From CAYGWP01 sp964353455 (lineage in GTDB: Bacteria > Planctomycetota > Phycisphaerae > FEN-1346), in contig CAYGWP010000576.1 in NCBI GenBank assembly GCA_964353455.1, forward strand, positions 1 to 14,025: a stretch of DNA of 14,025 nt, given 5' to 3'. Below the pieces are notes generated by a model, which was not told the DNA's origin, did not search any database, and saw only the letters and a list, made by a program, of their open reading frames with translations. Made by a program: the position numbers and the translations under genes. Shown one piece after another: positions 1 to 7,617 of the stretch. Numbering within the stretch: position 1 is the first letter of the stretch; every line of letters begins with the position of its first letter.

Positions 1-1
1 C

Positions 2-1168
2 CATATCGCCAGCCCCTACTACCCGCCCACCTCCAACCACTACGGGGCGCTAGTCGGCGGCGCGGCCACGGCCATCCTGGCCATCCGCGGCGACCCCGGC
101 GCCGACGACAAGAGGCTCGATAAACTCCAAGCCGACGTCCAGAAGAACATCATCCGCGTTCTAACCGAGGCCTTCGGCGACCACGGCTTCTTCAGCGAGG
201 GGCCGGGGCCATCGCACATGGCCGCTAACACTTCCCTGGTGACGGCGCTTCAGACCATGAAGGTCGCCGGGGGCAAGGATTTCATCACCCCGCGGCCCAA
301 CGGCCAATGGCTGACGCTCCGCTGGGCGTTCGAGGTGCTGCCGGGGAAGGACGGCAAGCCCGGCTATCCCTGCCGCAACCCCAGTTCGTATGGCTCGGAG
401 TACTTCGCACGCGGGGGCACGTCCGACGGCGGCGAGTTCTGCCAAGGCTTCGGGGCCGTCCCGGACGACAAGAAAGCCGCGCTCTTGTGGACCTACAAGA
501 ACTTCCTCGAGCCCTCGGAGGTCACGGAGTACCCCGAGCGTTTGCCCAAGGGCGAGAAGTCCTATGATGCGCTTGTGTACCCTCACCGGGCCGTGCTTGC
601 GTTCATCAACTTCCCTCTGGATCTCCAGCCGAAGAATCCTGGCGACGTGCTGGGCCATGCGTACTGCGACGCGCTTCACGGTTACCTGGCGTTCCGGAAC
701 CAGTGGAAGGATTCCGACGACATCATCGTCACGGCCTATCTGAGGGCGGGCCCGCGAGGCTACATCCGCAACAACGACGTGGCGGTCAAGGTCTGGGGCC
801 TGGGCCTGCGGGGCAGCCTGCCCGGCGTAACCGGAAAACTGGCGGCGTATGAGGCAAAGGCGGAAGGATCAGGCGTCTTCGCCACCGAAAGCGGCGCGTC
901 GGTGGCGGTGGATTTCTCCGGCGCAAGCGGCGCCCCGTGCCTTGTGGCCATGACAGGGCCGGACCTGAAGAGCGTCAACGGTGAGAGCAAGGCCAAGGAC
1001 GGCAGCGCCTCCAGCAAGACCACCACGGTTACGGCGGGCGCGCGCACTGTTATCGTGATGACCCTCCAGGAAGGCCCTGCGCCGGAGGTCAAAGCCGTCG
1101 GCGACAAGGTCACGGTGGGGGGGCAGACGGTCTCTTTCGACGGCGCCAGGATCGTCGTGGCCAGGTAA
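2..1168 (+). CDS. Heparinase II/III-like protein, C-terminal part (5' truncated by window)
   Basis: The reading frame is open from the first bases of the window, so this is the last 388 residues of a longer protein and its start lies upstream. An internal ATG at 218 is not a credible start, because the 72 codons before it read as the same fold. Visible residues 62-72 (GFFSEGPGPSH) match the Glu-Gly-Pro-Gly segment in the alpha-toroid of heparinase/alginate-lyase-type polysaccharide lyases. Residues 223-235 (DALHGYLAFRNQW) open the heparinase II/III C-terminal beta-sandwich, which carries the SGASGAPCLVA and VTVGGQTVSFDG motifs also found in the two leftward lyases. Expected role: beta-elimination of an acidic polysaccharide outside the cytoplasm. 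The substrate is not determinable, and the histidine-rich signature usual at the start of the beta-sandwich is replaced by GPRGYIRNND. A 66-nt gap separates it from the next gene on the same strand, so co-transcription is likely. The fold assignment is fairly sure; activity is inferred. Confidence 0.8.
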   Translation, partial: HIASPYYPPTSNHYGALVGGAATAILAIRGDPGADDKRLDKLQADVQKNIIRVLTEAFGDHGFFSEGPGPSHMAANTSLVTALQTMKVAGGKDFITPRPNGQWLTLRWAFEVLPGKDGKPGYPCRNPSSYGSEYFARGGTSDGGEFCQGFGAVPDDKKAALLWTYKNFLEPSEVTEYPERLPKGEKSYDALVYPHRAVLAFINFPLDLQPKNPGDVLGHAYCDALHGYLAFRNQWKDSDDIIVTAYLRAGPRGYIRNNDVAVKVWGLGLRGSLPGVTGKLAAYEAKAEGSGVFATESGASVAVDFSGASGAPCLVAMTGPDLKSVNGESKAKDGSASSKTTTVTAGARTVIVMTLQEGPAPEVKAVGDKVTVGGQTVSFDGARIVVAR

Positions 1169-1234
1169 CAGGCTGCCACGGGAACACGGGTTGCACCGCG
1201 CCCGGAAGGAACGGGCCTTGGGAGAAATAGAGCG

Positions 1235-4200
1235 ATGACCGCCATTTCCGCGAGGTACGTTGCGACCGCGGCGCTGGTGCTCGCGGCCGTGGTCGCATCG
1301 GTCGGACAGGCGCCGCCGGCGGTGCCCGCGCCCACGGGTGCCGGCGCCGTGCCCGCGACGACGGACGGGCTGGAGTTGTCCTGGGTGCGCCAGTTGCCCC
1401 CGCGCAAGCCCGCCTGGCAGCGTACGCCGCGGATGCCGAGGGACGCTGCCTATGAGCCGGTGGTGTGCGGCGGCCTGGTGCTGGTCGGGTGCTGTCACAA
1501 CGATTCCCTGCTGGCGCTTGATGCCGCAACCGGCCAAGAGCGGTGGCGCTCTTACGCAAACGGGCCGATCCGGTTCGCGCCGGCTGTGGCAGGTGATCAG
1601 ATCTACGTGGGCTCCGACGACGGTTACCTGTACTGCCTGGAGGCCGCGAGCGGCCGGCTCGTATGGAAGGCCCGCGGCGGGCCGTCCGATCGCAAGGTGA
1701 TCGGCCACGAGCGTGTGATTTCCGCCTGGCCCGTGAGCGCGCGGCCGGTGGTGGCCGACGGCAAGGTCTTCCTGGTGGCAGGGCACTGGCCGCTGGACGG
1801 CGTCTTCGTCTCGGCGGTCGATGCGCTAACGGGCCGGGCGCTCTGGACGAACGATGCTGCGCAGTTCCGCCCCGTCGGCCCCATGAGGGTGGAGGCGGGC
1901 GTCCTATTCATAGGCGGCATCGGGGGGAGCGGCGCGTTCGACGTCAAGACGGGGGCCGCGCTGAACGAGAAGCCCCCGCCGCTCGCGCCCCCCTCGTCGA
2001 TACCCGTGCCGCCCGGCGTCGAGGGAGACGTGGCGGGCACGTTCCAGGCGGGCGACCGGTTGTTCGTCAGCACACGCCAGGGCCGCCTGTATGCGTTCGG
2101 CCCGAACAAGAGCGACGCAAGAGTAATCGCGCCCACAACGATGCCGCGCTCAGCGCCGGTCGTCGAGGTTCCCAAGGTTGCCGAAGGTTACGCCCTTGTC
2201 TTGGGGCTGAAGACGGGCCAAACAGTCGAGGCGCTGCTGGCGAATCCGCGGGTCCAGGTGGTGGCGATTGACCCGGACCCGAAGACGGTGGAGTCGCTGC
2301 GGCGGCGGTTCGATGAGCAGGGCCTTTTCGACGACTACCGCCTGGCGGTCCACGTGGGCGACCCGGAGAAGTTCGGGCTCCCCCCGTACATGGCCGGGCT
2401 GATTGTCTCGGAAACATGCATCGCGCCGTCGGAGGCGGTCCTACGCTGCCTTCGCCCCTATGGCGGCGTGTTCGCCAGCGGCGGCAAGACCATCCGGCGC
2501 GACGGGCCTCTGCCCGAGACCGCCGACTGGACGCACGAATTCTCCAACGAGGGCAACACCCTGTCCGTGTACGACCGCACGCTGAAGCCGCCGCTCGGAA
2601 TCCAGTGGTACGAGGGCCCTGCGGCCGACATGGCCCTCTACTATGACGGCGCGACCGCCCACGACTCCGGCGACGCGCTGACGCCCCTGCCGCCGGGCGC
2701 CGTGTTTGTGGACGGCCGCATGTTCCTCCAGGGGCCGGGCGTCTTGGCGGCGTTTGACATCTATACCGGCCGCCAGTTTTGGCGCACGGCGATTCCGAGG
2801 ACTTACGTCTTCCACGGCGTCGGCATCCACTCGCAGAGGAAGGAGGCGCCGGAGCCGTGGAACTACGCGCCGGCGCTGGAGGCGGAGGTGCCGTCCACGC
2901 ACCGGCCGCGGGCGACCGGCTTCAACTACGTTGCGGCCGCCGACGGTGTCTATGTGGCGGCTGGCCGGCGGTGCCTCCGGTTCGACCCGGTGGACGGCCG
3001 GCTTGTCTCGGACTGGAACGTACCGCTGGGCGAGGGGCTGTGCTGGGGGAATTTCAGAATCTCGGGCAACCTCCTGGTGGCGACCGCCTTCCGGCCGCAA
3101 GACCTGGTGGACGCCAAGGCCGGGCTCGACGGCAACGGCGGTGAGTGGGCCAAGGACCGCATGCCGATGGCCTGGCTCCTGGTGCTCGATCGGCAAAGCG
3201 GCAAACTCCTGTGGAGCCGCCAGGCCACATGGGGGTTCCTCAATCAAGGGATGGCCGTCGGAGGCGGCAGGATCTATTGCGTGGACCTCCTGTGCGAGAA
3301 CGTGCTGGCGAATTTCAGACAAGCCGGGCGAAAGTTGCCCGACGCCGCGCCTGGAATCATGGCGCTGGATCTTCAGACTGGCCGCGTTGCCTGGAGCCAT
3401 GCAGCCGACGTCCTCGTCAAGCAACTGACCTACTCCGGCGAGCGCGACGTGCTGCTAGCCCCCTCACGAACGCTGGTCGTCTGGAAAAACGGCGCGTGGA
3501 CCGAGGCGGACAAGAAGGCCGGCAAGATGCGGGCGCTACGCGGCAAGGACGGCACGGTCATCTGGGAGGCGGCCGACACGCTCTACTACGAGCCGCACAT
3601 CATCCTGCACGATCTCATCATCGACCGCTACGGCTGGACCTTCGACCTGGCGACGGGCAGACGCGCAAAACGCCTGTCGCCGCTGTCTGGCCAGGAAGAG
3701 CCCTGGCAGATCAAGAAGGGCGGGTGCAATCATCTCATCGCAAGCGAAAGAATTGTGACGTGGCGAACCGCCTTTTACGACCTGGCCGGGATCGGGGCGG
3801 TGCCCCTGAAGGGTATGGAGGCGGGGTGCACGCCGTCGCTCGTAGTGTCGGGCGGAGTTCTCAATAGCCCTAACTACGGGACCCGCTTGAAGCGCCCGCG
3901 GATGACGGCCCTGGCTATGATCCATCAACCGGACAAAGACATGTGGAGCCGCTATGAGCCGGACGCCTCGGCCGCGCAGGTCCCGTTCCGCAAGGTCGGC
4001 TACAACTTCGGCGCGCCCGGCGACCGCGTGGGACCCGACGGGACTCTGTGGCTGAACGTCGAGCCGAAGGAGATGGCGGGGGTGACCGTTCAGCCAGCGG
4101 ACGCCACGTGGTTCTGTTGCCGCGCGTCACGAAGAGACGACTGGGTCGCCGCCTCGGGCGTTCTTGGGGCGACGGAGATTCTGGCTCCGACCCAGATCCT

Positions 4201-4492
4201 CTCGAAAGAAAAGAGGAAACAGCCTCAGGCGCCGCGGGCTTACACCGTTCGCCTCTGTTTTGCCGAGCCGGAAGATGTGAAGCCGGGCGAGCGTATCTTC
4301 AGCGTTTCCTTGCAGGGCAGGGAAGTGCTCAAGGACTTCGACATCGCGCGCGAGGCCGGAAGGCCAGGAGCGCCTGTCATCCGAGAGTTCAAGGGCGTTC
4401 AGGCCGACGGGGCGATTCGCATCGGCTTGAGCCCTTCGGCGAAGAAGCCGGCCGCACTTTGCGGCGTCCAGATGCTCCTCGAAGAGCCGTGA
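1235..4492 (+). CDS. Exported PQQ-type beta-propeller protein with embedded methyltransferase-like block and malectin-like C-terminus
   Basis: This is a 1085-residue protein. Residues 1-26 form a signal peptide (hydrophobic run TAALVLAAVVASVGQA). Blades follow with the quinoprotein pattern A/F-D-x-x-T/S-G-x-x-x-W: LALDAATGQERW at 93-104, CLEAASGRLVW at 134-144, AVDALTGRALW at 194-204, FDIYTGRQFW at 507-516, LDRQSGKLLW at 651-660 and LDLQTGRVAW at 711-720. Between blades, residues about 316-418 read as a class I methyltransferase-like Rossmann unit: LVLGLKTGQTVEALL, VVAIDPDPKTVESLRRRF with the motif II acid at D346, then GDPEKF and CLRPYGGVFASGG. Residues about 1000-1085 resemble malectin-like carbohydrate-binding domains (YTVRLCFAEPE, VLKDFDI). 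Such propellers are common in Planctomycetota; whether this one binds PQQ is unknown. The start has GGAG at 1221-1224, 10 nt upstream. Role inferred: an extracytoplasmic oxidoreductase-like or binding protein acting with the neighbouring lyases. Boundaries are sure; function is not. Confidence 0.88.
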   Translation: MTAISARYVATAALVLAAVVASVGQAPPAVPAPTGAGAVPATTDGLELSWVRQLPPRKPAWQRTPRMPRDAAYEPVVCGGLVLVGCCHNDSLLALDAATGQERWRSYANGPIRFAPAVAGDQIYVGSDDGYLYCLEAASGRLVWKARGGPSDRKVIGHERVISAWPVSARPVVADGKVFLVAGHWPLDGVFVSAVDALTGRALWTNDAAQFRPVGPMRVEAGVLFIGGIGGSGAFDVKTGAALNEKPPPLAPPSSIPVPPGVEGDVAGTFQAGDRLFVSTRQGRLYAFGPNKSDARVIAPTTMPRSAPVVEVPKVAEGYALVLGLKTGQTVEALLANPRVQVVAIDPDPKTVESLRRRFDEQGLFDDYRLAVHVGDPEKFGLPPYMAGLIVSETCIAPSEAVLRCLRPYGGVFASGGKTIRRDGPLPETADWTHEFSNEGNTLSVYDRTLKPPLGIQWYEGPAADMALYYDGATAHDSGDALTPLPPGAVFVDGRMFLQGPGVLAAFDIYTGRQFWRTAIPRTYVFHGVGIHSQRKEAPEPWNYAPALEAEVPSTHRPRATGFNYVAAADGVYVAAGRRCLRFDPVDGRLVSDWNVPLGEGLCWGNFRISGNLLVATAFRPQDLVDAKAGLDGNGGEWAKDRMPMAWLLVLDRQSGKLLWSRQATWGFLNQGMAVGGGRIYCVDLLCENVLANFRQAGRKLPDAAPGIMALDLQTGRVAWSHAADVLVKQLTYSGERDVLLAPSRTLVVWKNGAWTEADKKAGKMRALRGKDGTVIWEAADTLYYEPHIILHDLIIDRYGWTFDLATGRRAKRLSPLSGQEEPWQIKKGGCNHLIASERIVTWRTAFYDLAGIGAVPLKGMEAGCTPSLVVSGGVLNSPNYGTRLKRPRMTALAMIHQPDKDMWSRYEPDASAAQVPFRKVGYNFGAPGDRVGPDGTLWLNVEPKEMAGVTVQPADATWFCCRASRRDDWVAASGVLGATEILAPTQILSKEKRKQPQAPRAYTVRLCFAEPEDVKPGERIFSVSLQGREVLKDFDIAREAGRPGAPVIREFKGVQADGAIRIGLSPSAKKPAALCGVQMLLEEP

Positions 4493-4494
4493 GT

Positions 4495-4514
4495 GCCGGG
4501 CCTGCTCCCCCGGC
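4495..4514. terminator. GC hairpin between convergent genes, possible bidirectional terminator
   Basis: GCCGGG at 4495-4500 can pair with CCCGGC at 4509-4514 around an 8-nt loop. It lies in the 32-nt gap between the converging stop codons at 4490-4492 (+) and 4525-4527 (-). There is no T-run on either side, so it is not a canonical intrinsic terminator. Its position is the main argument for a role in ending both transcripts. Confidence 0.3.
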
Positions 4515-4524
4515 CTGCGGCGGG

Positions 4525-7500
4525 TCACTCGCCGAGGATGATCCTCTGGCCGTCGAACGCTACAGTTCGCTTGCCCACGGTAACCTTGGCGCCGAGGCCG
4601 GCCCCCTGGACCTTGACGGCCGGCGCCTCGCCGCGCTGGACGGTCGCCACCATGAAGAACTCGTCGCCGCCCTCGGCAAACACGCCCGGAATGGGCCGGT
4701 CGAGCGTCTTGCCCGCGCTTGACCCCGCGCCGCCGATCATTGTCGTGCGGCGAAGTTCGGCCGCAAGTTTCACCGGGCTCGGCGCGATGAACGTGCCGCG
4801 TAGCAGCGCATCCCCGTGATCTATCGTGAACGTGTTCCCCTGCACCTTCGTCCGGTCCACATCATTGCTCTGGGCCTTGTCGGTCTTGCCCGCGCTGCCG
4901 CCCAACTGCCACGTCCAGACCTTGGACTTGCCGCCGCTCACCTTATCGACGATGACCACAAGGCACGGCGCGCCGCACTTGCCGCTATAGTCGAAGGCGA
5001 TCGACCGCATGCCCGTGATGCCCGAACTCTTGAATGCCGCATCGCGCCGCACGTTGCCGTACCGCTCGTACAGGCGCGGCTTCTTGCCCTTCTCATCGAT
5101 GGGGGCCGTCGCATACACATCGTCCATGTTGATGGACACCGCGCCCGAGCCGTCGGCCTCGGTCTTCCAGTAAGTCAGCCGGCCCTGGGCGTTCTCGTTG
5201 ATCTCCGGGTTCTCCGGCAGCATGACGACGTTCTCTTCCCAGCGGCAGCGGTTCCGGTCGGTCGGCCCGCCCGCCCAGACGTGCCCCATCCCCATCAGGC
5301 GGAACGTCCCCGCGTTCGGACCGTTCCATCCGCCCAGATGGTGCGACCGCGCGAACACATGCGCGATAAACTCGCCCCGGCCCTCCCAGCCCGAGCGGAA
5401 GGCGAAGTAACCGAAGTCCGGCGCTTCCCAAGCCAGCGGAATGATGCCCTGCGGCGGTCGCGGCACCACGTCGAGCGGGTAGTAGAGAAACGCGTACGCC
5501 GGCTCATCGGCCAGCGCCTTCGCGGCGAAATCCGCGCCCGCCAGGCCCGCGTGGTAGTTCCAGGCCCACAGCACCGCCGGCTTCCACTCATCCGGCACAA
5601 CGGGCATGGCGAAGGCGAAATAGTGCTCATCGATGTCGGGCGTGCCGTTGATGTCCTGAGCCACGACCTTGCCGCCCGCGTACAGTTGGGCCATCATCTT
5701 CCGCGGGACGAATCGCGTGATGTCGTCGTAGGGCGACACGTCCTCGCCGAACATCCGCCGGTACGCCGGCGCGTACCGCGCCGGGCCGCGCGTCGCAATG
5801 GACGAGTAGTGCCCCACCTCCGACTGGAATCCGCCCGTCCCCACCGCTTCGCGGCAATGCATGTACATCATTAACCGACCCATGTCGAAGATGTTCATGT
5901 ACTCCACGTTCGCCCCGGCCAGCCGCTCCCACTGGGCCGTGTCGTACTGCCAGTCGCGCAGTTGCTCCTGGTACTCGGCCCGGCGCTTGGCGACAAGGGC
6001 CGCCGCCTCATCGGCCGTCCGCTCAATCAGTCGAGGCTGCATCAGTATCCGGCCCCACGGGTCCGTCGAGCCGATCGGCACAACCACCAGCACCGGGTAC
6101 AGGCCCGGCGCGATGTGCGCCGCATCCCCCTCAAGCAGCCGGACGCCCGCAAGGTACACCTCGGCGGCGCCGTTGCCCGTGGCAACTTCAACCCAGCGCG
6201 GCTTGTCGTTCCTGATGCACGTGAAAAAGAAACTCGTGCTGAAGTACACGCGGCCGATGGCGTTGGTGATGTCGAGCATGTCCTTGCCGCCCATCATGTT
6301 CGGTGTCGACCAATAGCCTTTGTCCTTTTCGCGCGAGAGGGGTCGGAATGTGTCCGACCTTCCGCCGCAGGCAACCGCTGTGCCGACCTCCGGCCGGGCC
6401 TTGGCCGCTCCGCCGAGGGCCGCGAGCGGGTCCTCGCCCTCCTCGGGCTTGAAGCCGCCCACGTAAATCCAGTCGCCCGGCATCTCGCCGTCCTGGAACT
6501 TCGTCACCGGGACGCCCTTGCCCGGCGTATAGTCAGCGGCCGGCAACACCTCGGCCCCCGTCGCGGGCGGAAGAGGCTTGCCCGGCTGCGGCCCCTTCTC
6601 ACGCCACAGCGCCAGCCCCGCGAAACCCACTCCCGTGTACAGCGGCGCGGACCAATTGCTGCAAACGTGCCAGTTTATGCCGCGGTTCAGCCCCGTCTGG
6701 TGGAACATTATCAGGTGTCCCGCCCAAGTGAGGTACCGTTCGACCTTCAGCCTGAAATCCGCCGGCCATGCGTCGTAGCACATGTCGTACGCCAGGGCCA
6801 CCTTCTCCATGCGGTCGCCTACGTTGTGGCCGAACTGGTCGGAGCCGGAGCCCTGGCCCATCAGGGCCTCGGCCTCCTTGCGAGCCCGATCGGCAAGTTG
6901 CCGCTCGCCCGTCAACTGGTGCCGCACACCCAGGCCGACGATGTCATTCATCTTTTCCAGGGCGGCGCGGCCGAAAGGCGTGGCCATCTTCTCGCGTAGG
7001 CGCGGCAGGTCGGCGGCGCGGAAGAGGATTCGCGGGTGCTCGCCCGGCTTGACGGGCGCAAAGTTCGGCACGACCTGCTTCGGCGGAGGCAGGACGGCCG
7101 CCTCGGCCCGGCCTTTCACGGACACATCGCGATACGTTCCATCGTAGGTTCCTTCGATCGCGCCGGCAGCCCCTCGCGTCAGGACGACCTTGTACTTCGC
7201 CCGGCCGCCGGGGTCCTTCGTGAACGCATCGCCCGAGATGTTCATCTCGATCGAGAGTTCGCCGCCCTGGTCCGAGAGCATGCCGCCGGCTACGCGGCCC
7301 GTGTGCGGGCTGTTGGTGAAGTCGCCCGCCAAGCCCCACACGCGTTCCCAGCGGTCGCCGGTCCTTTTCAGGTTGAGAACGAGCGTGGGGGCACCATCGA
7401 CGGGCTTCTCGCCGCGGAACACGGCCCCGTACAGCCGTAACTCGATCTCGGCCTGCTGCGCAGCGGCCTCTGCGGCTTGGACACCCAAAACAGGAACGGT

Positions 7501-7584
7501 GGTCAGGAGCGCCGCCGTCAGCAACCCGAGCAGAAAGGCGCCCTGTCGTTTCGCCGAGCGCCGATGGTTATCCCGAACTCGCAT
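4525..7584 (-). CDS. Exported heparinase II/III-like polysaccharide lyase, paralogue A
   Basis: This is a 1019-residue protein. It has a signal peptide at about 1-37 (basic start, then AFLLGLLTAALLTTVPVLGVQA). A beta-rich domain of unknown family covers about 45-165. GEHPRILFRAADLPRLREKM at 181-200 is the usual entry to the heparinase/alginate-lyase alpha-toroid. The toroid carries YDMCYDAWP (266-274) and INWHVCSNW (303-311), and is interrupted by a beta-strand-rich block at about 361-520. It resumes with a Glu/His/Tyr segment (E589, H592, Y593) in SEVGHYSS. The C-terminal beta-sandwich starts at WEAPDFGYFAFRSGW (719-733) and ends in VTVGKRTVAFDGQRIILG. Expected reaction: eliminative cleavage of an acidic polysaccharide in the periplasm or outside the cell. 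The usual Gly-His-x-His-Asn/Asp signature is GGWNGPNAGTF here. It starts 33 nt after the stop of its paralogue and is probably co-transcribed with it. GGAAGG lies 12 nt before the ATG, a long spacing, but no closer alternative start exists. Confidence 0.87.
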   Translation of the reverse strand: MRVRDNHRRSAKRQGAFLLGLLTAALLTTVPVLGVQAAEAAAQQAEIELRLYGAVFRGEKPVDGAPTLVLNLKRTGDRWERVWGLAGDFTNSPHTGRVAGGMLSDQGGELSIEMNISGDAFTKDPGGRAKYKVVLTRGAAGAIEGTYDGTYRDVSVKGRAEAAVLPPPKQVVPNFAPVKPGEHPRILFRAADLPRLREKMATPFGRAALEKMNDIVGLGVRHQLTGERQLADRARKEAEALMGQGSGSDQFGHNVGDRMEKVALAYDMCYDAWPADFRLKVERYLTWAGHLIMFHQTGLNRGINWHVCSNWSAPLYTGVGFAGLALWREKGPQPGKPLPPATGAEVLPAADYTPGKGVPVTKFQDGEMPGDWIYVGGFKPEEGEDPLAALGGAAKARPEVGTAVACGGRSDTFRPLSREKDKGYWSTPNMMGGKDMLDITNAIGRVYFSTSFFFTCIRNDKPRWVEVATGNGAAEVYLAGVRLLEGDAAHIAPGLYPVLVVVPIGSTDPWGRILMQPRLIERTADEAAALVAKRRAEYQEQLRDWQYDTAQWERLAGANVEYMNIFDMGRLMMYMHCREAVGTGGFQSEVGHYSSIATRGPARYAPAYRRMFGEDVSPYDDITRFVPRKMMAQLYAGGKVVAQDINGTPDIDEHYFAFAMPVVPDEWKPAVLWAWNYHAGLAGADFAAKALADEPAYAFLYYPLDVVPRPPQGIIPLAWEAPDFGYFAFRSGWEGRGEFIAHVFARSHHLGGWNGPNAGTFRLMGMGHVWAGGPTDRNRCRWEENVVMLPENPEINENAQGRLTYWKTEADGSGAVSINMDDVYATAPIDEKGKKPRLYERYGNVRRDAAFKSSGITGMRSIAFDYSGKCGAPCLVVIVDKVSGGKSKVWTWQLGGSAGKTDKAQSNDVDRTKVQGNTFTIDHGDALLRGTFIAPSPVKLAAELRRTTMIGGAGSSAGKTLDRPIPGVFAEGGDEFFMVATVQRGEAPAVKVQGAGLGAKVTVGKRTVAFDGQRIILGE

Positions 7585-7617
7585 GGCCTCTGCGTTCCTT
7601 CCGGTGACTGGCTCGGT

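Noticed and set aside
1235..4492. Naming the propeller as a PQQ-dependent alcohol dehydrogenase or BamB
   Set aside because: The blade pattern is shared by several unrelated proteins. I see no identifiable PQQ-ligand set or Cys-Cys site in context, no cytochrome motif CxxCH, and the length and extra domains fit neither family.
4816..5874. 352-codon open frame on the plus strand
   Set aside because: It is antisense to the beta-sandwich region of lyase paralogue A. No domain, signal peptide or Shine-Dalgarno support was seen.
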